Positions 36,713-45,653 of a DNA stretch of 64,000 nucleotides are shown here, piece after piece. The DNA comes from JAABQG01 sp963726365 (GTDB taxonomy: Bacteria > Pseudomonadota > Gammaproteobacteria > Burkholderiales > Burkholderiaceae_C). A model generated the notes under the pieces. The model was not told the origin of the DNA. It saw only the letters and a program-made list of their open reading frames with translations, and did no database searches. Position 1 is the first letter of the stretch; each line of letters opens with the position of its first letter. The stretch covers positions 62,001 through 126,000 of the forward strand of contig CAVSCI010000020.1 of the NCBI GenBank assembly GCA_963726365.1. Reading direction: 5' to 3'. Made by a program: the position numbers and the translations under genes.

Positions 36713-38710
36713 ATGAAAAACGCATCCGATTTCTCCCGCCGCCGTCTCCTGCAACTCTTGTCGAGTGCCCCCATGATGCCGCTGACCTCATCGCTGGCCG
36801 GCGCCTCCGTGCTGCTGGCCGGTTGTGGGGGCGGGGACAACGCAGTGGCTGCGCCGGTGACCGCACCGCTGACCCCACCCGTGGTCGCGCCCAGCCTGTC
36901 CAGTGTCAGTTTCAGCTCCATCCCGGCCCCCACGCTGGTCAACGCCGCCGCCATGGCCACCACCACCGTCGGCTCGGTCATGACGGCCACCTTCAGCGAC
37001 GCCAGCAAGCTCGACTTCAAGCTCGCCTTCCAGCCCTTCTTCATCACCGGCGACCTGGTGCCTGACGGCAACGGCGGAAAAACCCTCGCCGGCGCTTACT
37101 ACGACATCTACAACCAGCCCATCATCGATGCGACGGTGACCGGCAAGGAGCGTCAGTACTTCTCTGATTCGCCCGATGGCACCTCGCTGTTGAGCGTGCC
37201 CGGTGCCAAGGTGGCCGGCGTCAAGGGCAACACGGTGTTCGCCGTGGTGCAATTCGAATACGCCACCTGGGCCCAGGACGGCGTAACCGGCATGTACGGC
37301 AAGCTGCCCTCGCCGATCGCCGTGCTCACGCTGGACCAGGACACCAGCACCGGAAAGCTCTCGCTGGTGAAGTACCACAACGTGGACACTTCCGGCGTGC
37401 ATGGCCTGTGGATCACCTGCGGCGCCAGCCTCTCGCCTTGGGGCACCCACCTCTCCAGCGAGGAGTACGAGCCCAACGCATTCACCGCTTCGACCGATGC
37501 GCAGTTCAAGGCCTTCAGCAAGAACCTCTACGGCAGCGAGACCTCTGCCAACCCGTACCACTACGGACACATGCCCGAAGTCACCGTCAACGCCGACGGT
37601 ACGGGCTCCATCAAGAAGCATTTTTGCCTCGGCCGCATCTCCCACGAACTGGTGCAGGTCATGCCGGACAACCGCACCGTGCTGATGGGTGACGACGCCA
37701 CCAACAGCGGCTTGTTCTTGTTCGTGGCGGACAAGGAAAAAGACCTGTCCGCAGGCTCGCTCTATGTGGCCAAGGTCGGCGCTGGCTTCAGTCTCGACCC
37801 GGCCGCTGCCGCCGCCCCGCTCACCTGGATCAAGCTGGGATCGGCCACCAGCGCCGAGATCAACCGGATGGCCAATACCTTGAAACCCACCGACATCATG
37901 GATGTCAAGACCACCGACCCTCTGGATGCGACTTACACCAAGGTCAACGCCAATGGCAAGACCGAGTGGATCAAGCTGGTGGCCGGCATGGAAAGGGCAG
38001 CGGCCTTCCTGGAAACCCATCGTTACGCCGCGCTGGTCGGCGCGTCCATGGGCTTTTCCAAGATGGAGGGCACGACCGTCAACATCAAGGACAAGGTGGC
38101 CTACTCTGCCTTGCAGAATTGCCGTGACTCGATGGTCGCCGGCAACGCCTTCAACACCGCCGGCAACGGGATCTCCATTCCCAAGGCATTGAACGCCGGG
38201 GCTGTCATGGCGCTCAATCTGAGAGGCGGACTCCAGGACGACAAGGGTGTTGCCATCAACAGCGAGTGGATGCCGGTGGACACCCGGGCACTGCTCATCG
38301 GCGAGGACATCGCGGCCGACGCGCTGGGCAACACCGCCAACCCCGACAAGGTCGCCAACCCCGACAACCTCAAGTTCTCCGAGAAGATGCGCACCCTGTT
38401 CATCGGCGAAGACAGCGGCCAGCACGTCAACAACTTCCTGTGGGCCTACAACGTCGACACTAAAGTGCTGTCGCGCGTCATGTCGATTCCGGCGGGAGGC
38501 GAATCGACCGGCCTGCACGCGGTGGACGAGCTCAATGGCTGGACCTACATCATGAGCAACTTCCAGCACCCCGGTGACTGGGGCGGAATCCACAACGTCG
38601 TCAAGGCCACGCTCGATCCGCTGCTCAAGGCCAGCTACAAGGACAAGTTCGGCGCTGCCGTGGGTTACCTCACCGGCGAGCTGACGCAGGCGAAGCTGTC
38701 GAAGGCGTGA
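36713..38710 (+). CDS. PhoX-family (DUF839) phosphatase-like Tat-exported protein
   Basis: A 665-residue protein starting MKNASDFSRRRLLQLLSS, a twin-arginine signal, with a lipobox-like LLAGC near residue 42 followed by GGGDN. The body is the DUF839/PhoX beta-propeller class: SGVHGLWITCGASLSPWGTH, LSSEEYEPN, YHYGHMPEVTV, GRISHELVQVMPD, and MGDDATNSGLFLFVADKE resemble the metal-binding and active-site segments of alkaline phosphatase PhoX, which uses Ca and Fe. Substrate not proven. A strong terminator follows. Confidence 0.85.
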   Translation: MKNASDFSRRRLLQLLSSAPMMPLTSSLAGASVLLAGCGGGDNAVAAPVTAPLTPPVVAPSLSSVSFSSIPAPTLVNAAAMATTTVGSVMTATFSDASKLDFKLAFQPFFITGDLVPDGNGGKTLAGAYYDIYNQPIIDATVTGKERQYFSDSPDGTSLLSVPGAKVAGVKGNTVFAVVQFEYATWAQDGVTGMYGKLPSPIAVLTLDQDTSTGKLSLVKYHNVDTSGVHGLWITCGASLSPWGTHLSSEEYEPNAFTASTDAQFKAFSKNLYGSETSANPYHYGHMPEVTVNADGTGSIKKHFCLGRISHELVQVMPDNRTVLMGDDATNSGLFLFVADKEKDLSAGSLYVAKVGAGFSLDPAAAAAPLTWIKLGSATSAEINRMANTLKPTDIMDVKTTDPLDATYTKVNANGKTEWIKLVAGMERAAAFLETHRYAALVGASMGFSKMEGTTVNIKDKVAYSALQNCRDSMVAGNAFNTAGNGISIPKALNAGAVMALNLRGGLQDDKGVAINSEWMPVDTRALLIGEDIAADALGNTANPDKVANPDNLKFSEKMRTLFIGEDSGQHVNNFLWAYNVDTKVLSRVMSIPAGGESTGLHAVDELNGWTYIMSNFQHPGDWGGIHNVVKATLDPLLKASYKDKFGAAVGYLTGELTQAKLSKA

Positions 38711-38766
38711 GGCCTTCGCGGCACTGAAAGCATGACCAGAAGCAGTTGACTCCGGCCTGGCCGGTT

Positions 38767-38797
38767 GCCCGGCCCTTGCAAGGGGCCGGGCTTTTTA
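38767..38797 (+). terminator. Rho-independent terminator after the PhoX-family gene
   Basis: GCCCGGCCCTT pairs with AAGGGGCCGGGC (one bulge) around a tiny loop, followed by TTTTTATT. It lies 57 bases after the stop codon. The remaining roughly 220 bases up to the Mla-type operon show no gene I can support and should contain that operon's promoter. Confidence 0.85.
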
Positions 38798-39020
38798 TTC
38801 TTGGGGCCGGACGGGGTAAGTTCAAATACCGTAGCATTGAAGCTCGATCGGACAGTGGAAAATTGCGTATCAGTTCGAAATTTCCCGGCCATGAGGGCTG
38901 TGGCACGACGGTGCTTCTGGTCCCGCGCGTCGGGGGGTACGCCGTCGAAAGTGCGTCCATCGGGCTGCCCACGCGTTACCATGCTTTTCTTTCAACCTTC
39001 GACCATCCCATTCGCACCCC

Positions 39021-40145
39021 ATGGAGGCCTCCAACCCCCGCATTTCCCGTGACACCTCGCCCGACGGACCGTGTCTGCGGGTGCTGGGCCGCTGGACGGC
39101 GGCGCAGCTGACTCTGCCAGGGGTGTGGGATGGCGTGGAAGCCAGCCTGAAAGCGCAGGCGGCGCAGGGCGCGGCTGGCTGGGACCTGCGGGCCCTGCAG
39201 CGGCTCGATCACCTGGGCGCACAGGTTCTCTGGAACCATTGGGGCCGGCAATGGCCTGCGCGCATCGAGGTGCTCGCCGACCAACGCGCCATGCTGGAGC
39301 GGGTGGCCCGCTATGCCATCGCACCCCCCCCCTACCGTCCGCGCACGCTGTGGGAGCGCTTCGTCCGGCTGGGCGAACTGGTGCTCAAGGTCACCGACCA
39401 CGCCCAGGACCTGTTGCGCCTGATCGGCCAGCTCATGCTCGACCTGATGCGCCTGGTGCGCGCCCCGCGCGACGGTCCCTGGCGCGATGTCACCGGGCAC
39501 ATCTTTCACATCGGCGCCACTGCGCTGCCGATCACCGCGCTGGTCGGCTTCCTGATCGGCGTGGTGCTGGCCTACCTCACCTCGCAGCAGCTGCGCCTGT
39601 TCGGCGCGGAGATCTATATCGTCAACATCCTGGGGCTGTCGCTGATCCGCGAGCTCGGGCCGGTGCTGGCGGCGGTGCTGATCGCGGGGCGCTCCGGCTC
39701 GGCCATCACCGCGCAGATCGGCGTGATGCGCGTGACCGAGGAGCTCGACGCGATGCTCGTCATGGGCATCCCCCAGGGCTTCCGGCTGGTGATGCCGCGG
39801 GCGCTGGCCATGGCGTTGGCCATGCCGCTGATCACCCTGTGGACCACGATTTCGGCGCTGGTCGGCGGCATGCTGGCGGCCGATCTGGTGCTGGGCATCA
39901 CGCCGTCGTACTTCATCAACAACCTGCCACGCGCGGTGATGGTCAGCAACCTCTGGCTGGCCATGGGCAAGTCCGTGGTGTTCGGCCTGCTGATCGCGCT
40001 GATCGGCTGCCACTATGGCCTGCGCGTCAAGCCCAACACTGAAAGTTTGGGGCAGGGCACCACGGCTTCGGTGGTCACCTCCATCACGGTGGTGATCCTG
40101 ATCGACGCGCTGTTTGCCGTGATCTTCAAGAACATCGGGATCTGA
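39021..40145 (+). CDS. MlaE-type ABC transporter permease with N-terminal STAS-like domain
   Basis: A 374-residue protein. Residues 15-95 form a STAS-like domain (WDLRALQRLDHLGAQVLW); the permease domain follows with about five membrane helices and the MlaE signatures GFLIGVVLAYLTSQQL, LIRELGPVLAAVLIAGRSGS and GVMRVTEELDAMLVMGI. It moves lipids across the inner membrane together with the ATPase and MCE protein encoded next. First gene of a four-gene operon. Intact. Confidence 0.92.
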   Translation: MEASNPRISRDTSPDGPCLRVLGRWTAAQLTLPGVWDGVEASLKAQAAQGAAGWDLRALQRLDHLGAQVLWNHWGRQWPARIEVLADQRAMLERVARYAIAPPPYRPRTLWERFVRLGELVLKVTDHAQDLLRLIGQLMLDLMRLVRAPRDGPWRDVTGHIFHIGATALPITALVGFLIGVVLAYLTSQQLRLFGAEIYIVNILGLSLIRELGPVLAAVLIAGRSGSAITAQIGVMRVTEELDAMLVMGIPQGFRLVMPRALAMALAMPLITLWTTISALVGGMLAADLVLGITPSYFINNLPRAVMVSNLWLAMGKSVVFGLLIALIGCHYGLRVKPNTESLGQGTTASVVTSITVVILIDALFAVIFKNIGI

Positions 40146-40148
40146 CGC

Positions 40149-40988
40149 ATGACGTCGCTGCCCGCCACCGCACCCGACACCGCCGCCGCGCCGGCCCTGG
40201 TGCGCCCGCCCGTGGTCGAGATCCGCGGGCTGTGGTCGGTGTTCCATACCGCGGGCGTGGATGTGGTGGTGCACAAGGACCTGAACCTGACGGTGCCGCA
40301 CGGCGAGGTGCTGGCCATCGTCGGCGGCTCCGGCAGCGGCAAGACGGTGCTGCTGCGCCAGATCCTGGGCCTGCAGACGCCCTCGCGCGGCAGCGTCACG
40401 GTACTGGGCAAGCCGGCGGCGGTGCTCGGCGCCAAGGGCGCGGCCAGCCGCGTGGGCATGCTGTTCCAGCACGGTGCGCTGTTCTCGGCCTTCACGGTGC
40501 TGGAGAACATCGCCTTTGCGCTGCGCGAGCTCAGGTGCCTGCCCGACGACCTGATCCGCGACGCGGCGCTGCTCAAGCTGCAGATGGTCGGCCTGGACGC
40601 GAAACATGCGCACAAGATGCCGGCCGAGCTCTCCGGCGGCATGATCAAGCGCGTGGCGCTGGCGCGTGCGCTGATCATGGACCCGCCGCTGCTGCTGCTC
40701 GACGAGCCCACGGCCGGGCTGGACCCCGAGAGTGCCGACGCCTTCTGCAACCTGCTGCGCTCGCTGCACCACGAGCTGGGCCTCACCGTGGTGATGGTGA
40801 CGCACGACCTGGACACGCTGTTCGAGCTCAGCACCCGGGTGGCGGTGGTGGCGGACCAGAAAATCATTGTCAACGCCCCGCCGCGCGAGGTGATTGCCTT
40901 CCCGCACCCCTTCATTCATGATTTTTTCCTCGGCGAACGAGGCCAGCGCGCGATGGAATTGCTGCGCGAATACCCGTTCACGGTGTAA
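40149..40988 (+). CDS. Mla-type ABC transporter ATP-binding protein
   Basis: A 279-residue ATPase that powers the lipid transporter. Walker A GGSGSGKTVLL, Q-loop region MLFQHGALFSAFTV, signature LSGGMIKRVALARAL, Walker B LLLLDEPTAGLD and the His switch VTHDLDTL are all present; the C-terminus ends RAMELLREYPFTV. It starts three bases after the permease gene. Confidence 0.94.
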   Translation: MTSLPATAPDTAAAPALVRPPVVEIRGLWSVFHTAGVDVVVHKDLNLTVPHGEVLAIVGGSGSGKTVLLRQILGLQTPSRGSVTVLGKPAAVLGAKGAASRVGMLFQHGALFSAFTVLENIAFALRELRCLPDDLIRDAALLKLQMVGLDAKHAHKMPAELSGGMIKRVALARALIMDPPLLLLDEPTAGLDPESADAFCNLLRSLHHELGLTVVMVTHDLDTLFELSTRVAVVADQKIIVNAPPREVIAFPHPFIHDFFLGERGQRAMELLREYPFTV

Positions 40989-41000
40989 AAAGGAACCCCT

Positions 41001-41957
41001 ATGGAAAACAAAGCCCATGCTCTGGCCGCCGGCGCCTTTGTGCTGATCGTGGCAGCGCTGCTGGTGGCCATGGCCTGGTGGCTCAGCCGCGAAGGTGGCG
41101 TGCGCGTGAACTACGAGCTCAGTTCGCGCGATTCCGTCTCTGGCCTGAACCTGCAGGCCACGGTGCGCTTCAAAGGGGTACAGGTCGGCAAGGTCACCGC
41201 CATCAGCTTCGACCCCAAGGTGCCCGGCAACGTGCTGGTGCGCATCGCGGTGGATACGAATGCGCCCATCACCCAGGCCACCTTTGGCACGCTCGGCTAC
41301 CAGGGCGTCACCGGCATCGCGCATGTGCAGCTCGACGACGGCCCCGGCCCGAAGACCCCGCTGGTGTCGGTTGATGGCGAAGTGCCGCGCATCCCCATGC
41401 GCCCCGGTCTGATGGGGCGCATCACCGACCAGGGCACCCAGGTGCTGGTGCAGGTGGAAGAGGCCACGCGCCGCATCAACAAGCTGCTGTCTCCGGAAAA
41501 CCAGCAGCTGCTGATGGGCGCGGTGGGCAACGCCAGCGAGGCCGCCCAGGGCTACCGCCTGCTCGCCGAGGACCTGCGCGCCCTGCTGCAGGCGCCGCCT
41601 GGCGTGGCGAAGGTTTCGGTGCCGGAGTTGCTGAACACGACCCGCGGCACGCTGCAGTCGCTGCAGGCCACCTCCGACGAAACCCGCCAGACGGTCAAGC
41701 GCCTCAACGAAAAAGGCGGCGCGGTGGACCGGCTCGCCGAAGGCGTGGACGCGCTGGCCCAGAGCGCCGGCACCCTCAACGCCACCACACTGCCCCGCCT
41801 GAACCGCATGAGCGACGACGCCACGCGCGCCGCGCGCCAGCTTGGCCGCACCGCCGGCAACCTGAGCGAGAACCCGCAATCCCTGTTGTACGGCAACGGT
41901 CCCGTGGCGCCCGGCCCGGGAGAACCCGGCTTTTCCTCCCCCATGTCCGCACGTTGA
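41001..41957 (+). CDS. MCE (MlaD-family) substrate-binding protein
   Basis: A 318-residue protein with an N-terminal membrane helix (about residues 8-29), an MCE domain (SGLNLQATVRFKGVQVGKV, PITQATFGTLGYQGVTG) and a long C-terminal helical region rich in Ala and Thr, forming the lipid tunnel with other subunits. The gene is preceded by AAAAGGA. Third gene of the transporter operon. Confidence 0.93.
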   Translation: MENKAHALAAGAFVLIVAALLVAMAWWLSREGGVRVNYELSSRDSVSGLNLQATVRFKGVQVGKVTAISFDPKVPGNVLVRIAVDTNAPITQATFGTLGYQGVTGIAHVQLDDGPGPKTPLVSVDGEVPRIPMRPGLMGRITDQGTQVLVQVEEATRRINKLLSPENQQLLMGAVGNASEAAQGYRLLAEDLRALLQAPPGVAKVSVPELLNTTRGTLQSLQATSDETRQTVKRLNEKGGAVDRLAEGVDALAQSAGTLNATTLPRLNRMSDDATRAARQLGRTAGNLSENPQSLLYGNGPVAPGPGEPGFSSPMSAR

Positions 41958-41968
41958 GAAAGCCCCCG

Positions 41969-42640
41969 ATGAAAGCGCTGCTGAACAAGACTTCTTTTTT
42001 GATAGCTGGTGACGGCCATCGCACGCTGGGATGGGCGGGTATTTTCCTCTCAATCCTGCTGCTGGGAGGCTGCAGCGCCCTGCCGGACAAGCCGGTGCGT
42101 CCCGCCGTCTACGACTTCGGCCCCGGCCTGGCGGCCAAGCCGGTGTCCACGCCGGCCGAGGCCTTGCCACCGCTGCTGCTGGCGGAGATCGAGGCGCCGG
42201 CCGCCTTCGATGGCACCGCCGTGCTGTTCCGCCTGGCCTACGCCGATGTGCAGCAGCTGCGCCCCTACGCGCAGGCGCGCTGGAGCATGCCGCCGGCGCA
42301 GCTGGTGCGCCAGCGCCTGCGCGACCCGCTCAGCCAGCAGCGCGTGGTGCTCAGCCCCGCCGAAGGGCCGGCCGCGGTCATCCTGCGACTGGAGCTGGAG
42401 GAATTCACCCAGGTGTTCGATGCGCCCGATCGTTCGGTGGGCCTGGTGCGCCTGCGCGCCACGGTGCTGGAGACCGCGGGCGGGCGCGAGCGCCTGGTGG
42501 CCCAGCGCCGCTTCACCGTCCAGCGGCCGGCGCCCAGCGCCGACGCCCCCGGCGGTGTGCGCGCCCTCACCGCCGCCAGTGACGCGGCCATCGACGAGAT
42601 CACGCAATGGCTGAAGCAGTTGCCGGTGGGCACGCGCTGA
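41969..42640 (+). CDS. ABC-type transport auxiliary lipoprotein (PqiC/LptE-like fold)
   Basis: A 223-residue outer-membrane-type lipoprotein; lipobox LLLGGC near residue 35, then ABC_trans_aux features: VYDFGPG, LLAEIEAPAAFDGTAVLFRL, RWSMPPAQLVRQRL. It probably links the MCE protein to the outer membrane. The signal peptide is unusual: its residues from TSFLIAGDGHRTLGWAG to ILLL are encoded by a copy of the dispersed CGCTGGG repeat. I start at ATG 41969; a TTG at 41954 overlapping the preceding stop is also possible. Confidence 0.88.
   Translation: MKALLNKTSFLIAGDGHRTLGWAGIFLSILLLGGCSALPDKPVRPAVYDFGPGLAAKPVSTPAEALPPLLLAEIEAPAAFDGTAVLFRLAYADVQQLRPYAQARWSMPPAQLVRQRLRDPLSQQRVVLSPAEGPAAVILRLELEEFTQVFDAPDRSVGLVRLRATVLETAGGRERLVAQRRFTVQRPAPSADAPGGVRALTAASDAAIDEITQWLKQLPVGTR
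41993..42056 (+). repeat. CGCTGGG-family dispersed repeat, copy 4 (encodes a signal peptide)
   Basis: TTTTTTGATAGCTGGTGACG, GCCATCGCACGCTGGGATG and GGTATTTTCC match the family in plus orientation. It lies entirely within the signal-peptide region of the auxiliary lipoprotein gene and is read in frame, ending just before the lipobox. Confidence 0.75.
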
Positions 42641-42677
42641 AGCGTCCCCTGGCACCGACCCGGCCCGCAGGACAGCG

Positions 42678-43250
42678 ATGACCCCGCTTGAAACCAGCCT
42701 GGAGCAGGCCGGCCTGGAGCTGACAGGCACCGGCGTCAAGCTCTCGGCTTTCGGGCCCCACTGGCTGCACGACAGCCCGCTGCTGGAAGACTTCACTCTT
42801 GACGAGGCTGACATCGTCGGCGCCGGCATGCTGGGCGTGCGGGCCCGAGCGGGCCAGGTGCTGTTGGCTGAAGGCCAGGTGGGCGACTGGATGTTGCTGG
42901 TGCTCAGCGGTACCGTGGACGTGACCCGGCGCGTCGGTGCGGAACACGAAGAGGTCATGCGCCTGGCCGTCATCCGTGCCGGCACCGCGGTCGGCGAGAT
43001 GTCGATGCTCGACGGCGAGCCGCGCTATGCCAGCTGCACCGCCATCGACGCGGTCGAGTTTGCCGTGCTCACGCGCCAGGCCATTGCCCGCCTGATCCAC
43101 GACCACCCCGCCATAGGCGCCAAGTTCCTCGTCAAGCTCACGCAGCTGCTCGCCCGGCGACTGCGCAACACCAGCAACCAGATGGTTCGGTTGCTTGAAA
43201 AAGACAGCGACAAGCGGCTGTCCAGCGAAGGTATCGGCGGAAAGTATTGA
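42678..43250 (+). CDS. Cyclic nucleotide-binding-domain protein
   Basis: A 190-residue protein that is essentially one cNMP-binding/CAP-like beta-roll (about 40-165): LLAEGQVGDWMLLVLSGTVD, the phosphate-binding-cassette region GTAVGEMSMLDGEPRYASC, then a helical end. There is no C-terminal HTH, so it is probably a ligand-binding regulatory protein rather than a transcription factor. It follows the lipoprotein gene by 37 bases and could be the last gene of the Mla-type operon. Confidence 0.82.
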   Translation: MTPLETSLEQAGLELTGTGVKLSAFGPHWLHDSPLLEDFTLDEADIVGAGMLGVRARAGQVLLAEGQVGDWMLLVLSGTVDVTRRVGAEHEEVMRLAVIRAGTAVGEMSMLDGEPRYASCTAIDAVEFAVLTRQAIARLIHDHPAIGAKFLVKLTQLLARRLRNTSNQMVRLLEKDSDKRLSSEGIGGKY

Positions 43251-43350
43251 GAATACGCCCACCACCGATTCGCGCGCATTTGATCCTTGGCAAACAGCCG
43301 TTTTTCCATTCACGCAGGCTTTCAGCTAACAGCCTGAAATAGACACTGAA

Positions 43351-43518
43351 ATGGACAGAAAGGAGCCTCCCGTGCACGAGCTGAGAGCATTCTCTTTGCT
43401 TGGCGATCCGCCTCCCCTTGACAACCACGCCACCGAAGAAAGCACGGACGAGGCGATCGTGGTGCGACGGGCCGTCCGATGCCCCCCGCCGTGGGCTGCG
43501 CCGGATAATGCCGCATGA
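43351..43518 (+). CDS. Putative 55-residue ORF (doubtful)
   Basis: Open frame MDRKEPPVHELRAFSLLGDP and onward, whose stop overlaps the next gene's start (ATGA at 43515). No ribosome binding site precedes it and no domain is recognised. The coupling geometry is the only support; the 43251-43514 gap otherwise shows nothing I can identify. Confidence 0.2.
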   Translation: MDRKEPPVHELRAFSLLGDPPPLDNHATEESTDEAIVVRRAVRCPPPWAAPDNAA

Positions 43519-44438
43519 CGCACCCCAAACCCCCCGCCTTCCATCCCCTGACCGGCCTCTACGAACCCTCCGCCATCCAGCAGCTGCCTGACGGACGTTT
43601 TCTGGTGGTGGAGGATGAAAAGAGCCACCCCCTGAGCCTGCTCACCATCAGCGCCGCGGGCCGTGTTGCCAGCCACGCGCTGATGCCGGGCTGGTTGCAG
43701 ATGTTCAGCGACTTCTGGGCGCTCGATGACCTTGAAGGGCTGACGCTTGACCGCGCAGGCAACCTCTACGCCATCACCTCCCACTCGCGCGACGCCGACG
43801 GCGATGACAAGACCTCCCGTGAAAAACTGGTCCGGTTCCGGATCGACGGCGACAAGGTGGAGCAATCCACCGTCGTGGGCGGCTTGAAGCGCGCCCTGAC
43901 GGCAGCCCATCCGGTGCTGGCGGCAGCGGCGAAGGTCGAGGACGTCAAGCAGGACGGCGGCCTCAACATCGAGGCACTGGAGATCAGCCCCGACGCGCAG
44001 CGCCTGTTGATCGGCTTTCGCAGCCCCCTGCAGGACGGCCAGGCGATCATCGCCAGCGTCGAGAACGTATCCGCCGTGTTCGAAGACGATGCGAAGCCCC
44101 GGATTTCGCACCGGCTCGACCTGCTGGATCTGGACGGCAGCGGCCTGCGCGGCATGGCCTGGGTGCCCTCCCTGGAAGGCTACCTGCTCATTGGCGGGCC
44201 CACCTCCGGCGCCGAAGGCCCGTTCTCGCTCTGGTTCTGGAGCGGTGAGGCCGGCGCCCCGGCGCGCCGTGTGACGGTGCCGGGCCTTGACAGTCTGGCG
44301 AAGGCCGAGGGCATCTGCACCGCCGTGATCGACGGCGTCGAGCGCATCGTCATCGTCAGCGACGACGGCAACCGCAAGCAGCGCAAGCCGGCGCATTTCC
44401 TGCTGCTCGAACCCGCGCAACTGCAGATCGCGCCCTGA
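43515..44438 (+). CDS. DUF3616-like beta-propeller protein
   Basis: A 307-residue cytoplasmic protein (no signal peptide). Repeating strands such as PSAIQQLPDGRFLVVEDE, DDLEGLTLDRAGNLYAITSH, NIEALEISPDAQRLLIGFR and GMAWVPSLEGYLLIGG resemble the DUF3616/esterase-like-phytase propeller class, which binds Ca or sugar-phosphate-type ligands in some members. No catalytic assignment can be made. It stands between the cNMP-binding protein gene and a LysE-type exporter gene. Confidence 0.7.
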   Translation: MTHPKPPAFHPLTGLYEPSAIQQLPDGRFLVVEDEKSHPLSLLTISAAGRVASHALMPGWLQMFSDFWALDDLEGLTLDRAGNLYAITSHSRDADGDDKTSREKLVRFRIDGDKVEQSTVVGGLKRALTAAHPVLAAAAKVEDVKQDGGLNIEALEISPDAQRLLIGFRSPLQDGQAIIASVENVSAVFEDDAKPRISHRLDLLDLDGSGLRGMAWVPSLEGYLLIGGPTSGAEGPFSLWFWSGEAGAPARRVTVPGLDSLAKAEGICTAVIDGVERIVIVSDDGNRKQRKPAHFLLLEPAQLQIAP

Positions 44439-44469
44439 CCGGGGCGAAGTCTGCCTCTGCACTGCAGCC

Positions 44470-45099
44470 ATGTTCCCGACCGACACCCTGCTCGCCTACC
44501 TGGCTGCCGTCATCCTCGTTGTCTTTGCGCCCGGGCCCGACAACATCCTCGCGATCAGCCGTGGGCTGAGCCAGGGGCGCGTGGCGGCGGCGCTGTCGTC
44601 GCTGGGGGCCGGCCTGGGCATCATGGTGCACACCGTGGCCGCCACGCTGGGGCTGACGCTGATCATCCAGGCGTCTCCGGTCGCGTTCTGGGCCGTCAAG
44701 CTGGCCGGTGCGGCCTATCTGCTGTGGCTGGGCGTCAGGGCGCTGACCTCGCACAACCTGATTGCTTTCAAGCCCGCCGCGAAGCAGCCGCTGGCCAAGG
44801 TGTTTGGCGTCGGCCTGTTCTCCAATGTGCTCAATCCCAAGCCCGGGCTCTTCGTGCTGGCGTTCATTCCGCAGTTTGTCGATGCCGGGCGCGGGTCGGT
44901 GCCGGTGCAGATGCTGGTGTATGGCGCCATCTTCGCCGTGCTCACGGCGCTGATCTTCTCCCTCCTGGGTGCCTTCGCGTCCCGGCTCTCGGGCTGGCTG
45001 GCGCGCCGACCGCGCGCAACGGTCTGGCTCAACCGCGGCGCCGGCGCCACCTTCATCGCCTCCGGCCTCTCGATCCTGGCGCTGGGCGACAGGCGCTGA
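44470..45099 (+). CDS. LysE/RhtB-family amino acid exporter
   Basis: A 209-residue inner-membrane protein with six membrane helices and the family motif FAPGPDNILAISRGLSQG near residue 20; L-N-P-K-P-G-L-F-V-L-A-F sits in the middle as expected. It exports amino acids or related compounds; the substrate is unknown. Intact. Confidence 0.9.
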   Translation: MFPTDTLLAYLAAVILVVFAPGPDNILAISRGLSQGRVAAALSSLGAGLGIMVHTVAATLGLTLIIQASPVAFWAVKLAGAAYLLWLGVRALTSHNLIAFKPAAKQPLAKVFGVGLFSNVLNPKPGLFVLAFIPQFVDAGRGSVPVQMLVYGAIFAVLTALIFSLLGAFASRLSGWLARRPRATVWLNRGAGATFIASGLSILALGDRR

Positions 45100-45143
45100 C
45101 TCCGAGCCCTGGCCATCGTTGCCCTCAGGGTGCTGACGATTCA

Positions 45144-45202
45144 AATTCAATAGCAATATATGACCATTCCACGCCGGGATACTGCCAGTTTGGCTCAATA
45201 AT
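45144..45202 (+). repeat. CGCTGGG-family dispersed repeat, copy 5
   Basis: ATTCAATAGCAATATATGAC, CATTCCACGCCGGGATACTG and CCAGTTTGGCTCAATAA. It lies between the exporter gene and a restriction-enzyme remnant. Copy 6, in the opposite orientation, lies on the other side of the remnant. Confidence 0.8.
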
Positions 45203-45231
45203 GTCCCTGCAATGACCCACCCAGCCACCTC

Positions 45232-45493
45232 ATGAGCCAGATCCTCATCAATGACTACCTCAAGCGGCTCGACCTCATCAAGCGGGCCAGCGGCAGCCAG
45301 CGCGAGACCATCGTTCGCGAGGCGTTCAAAGACCTGCTCAAGGCCTGGGGCCGCCAGCACGATCTGGTCTTCCTGGCCGAATACCCGCTTTGCCGAATAC
45401 AAGGAAAAAGTCATCGACTTGCTGGCCCGCGTGACCACCGTGAGCGTGGATACGGTGCGCATCGTGGCGGCGATGAAGGCGACGGGGCGGTGA
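45232..45493 (+). pseudogene. Deletion remnant of a restriction/helicase-type (type ISP/DEAD-like) enzyme gene
   Basis: The start (MSQILINDYLKRLDLIKRAS, then ETIVREAFKDLLKAWGRQHD) resembles the N-terminus of very large type ISP or helicase-type restriction-modification proteins. The end, in another frame (FAEYKEKVIDLLARVTTVSV), resembles their C-terminal residues. Everything between, normally well over a thousand residues, is missing. At the junction the 9-bp sequence GCCGAATAC occurs twice (45376 and 45392), consistent with deletion or collapse between short direct repeats. Flanking repeat copies lie in inverted orientation. Confidence 0.7.
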
Positions 45494-45528
45494 CGTGCGG
45501 TGGGGCTGGCTGGGAGTGTCCGGCGGTT

Positions 45529-45595
45529 ATTTCGGCCATTTTCAAGCAGAATTGGCCAGTACCCGGCGTGAAATGGTCTTGAGAAGCTATGAATA
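45529..45595 (-). repeat. CGCTGGG-family dispersed repeat, copy 6
   Basis: On the minus strand: ATAGCTTCTCAAGACCATTT, CACGCCGGGTACTGGCC, AATTCTGCTTGAAAATGGCC. Opposite orientation to copy 5, with the restriction-gene remnant between them. Confidence 0.8.
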
Positions 45596-45653
45596 ATGAA
45601 GCGTTTGCAGAACGCTCACGCAGAATCAGCCAAAGGAAGAGGACGAGCAGGAC

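Noticed and set aside
36788..38593. Open frame of about 600 codons antisense to the PhoX-family gene
   Set aside because: Low-complexity Gly/Val/His shadow with no motif; the sense gene has a Tat signal and family motifs.
38976..42170. Open frame of about 1060 codons antisense to the Mla-type operon
   Set aside because: It is a His/Arg/Gln-rich shadow created by high GC at third codon positions; the sense strand carries four clear, motif-complete transporter genes.
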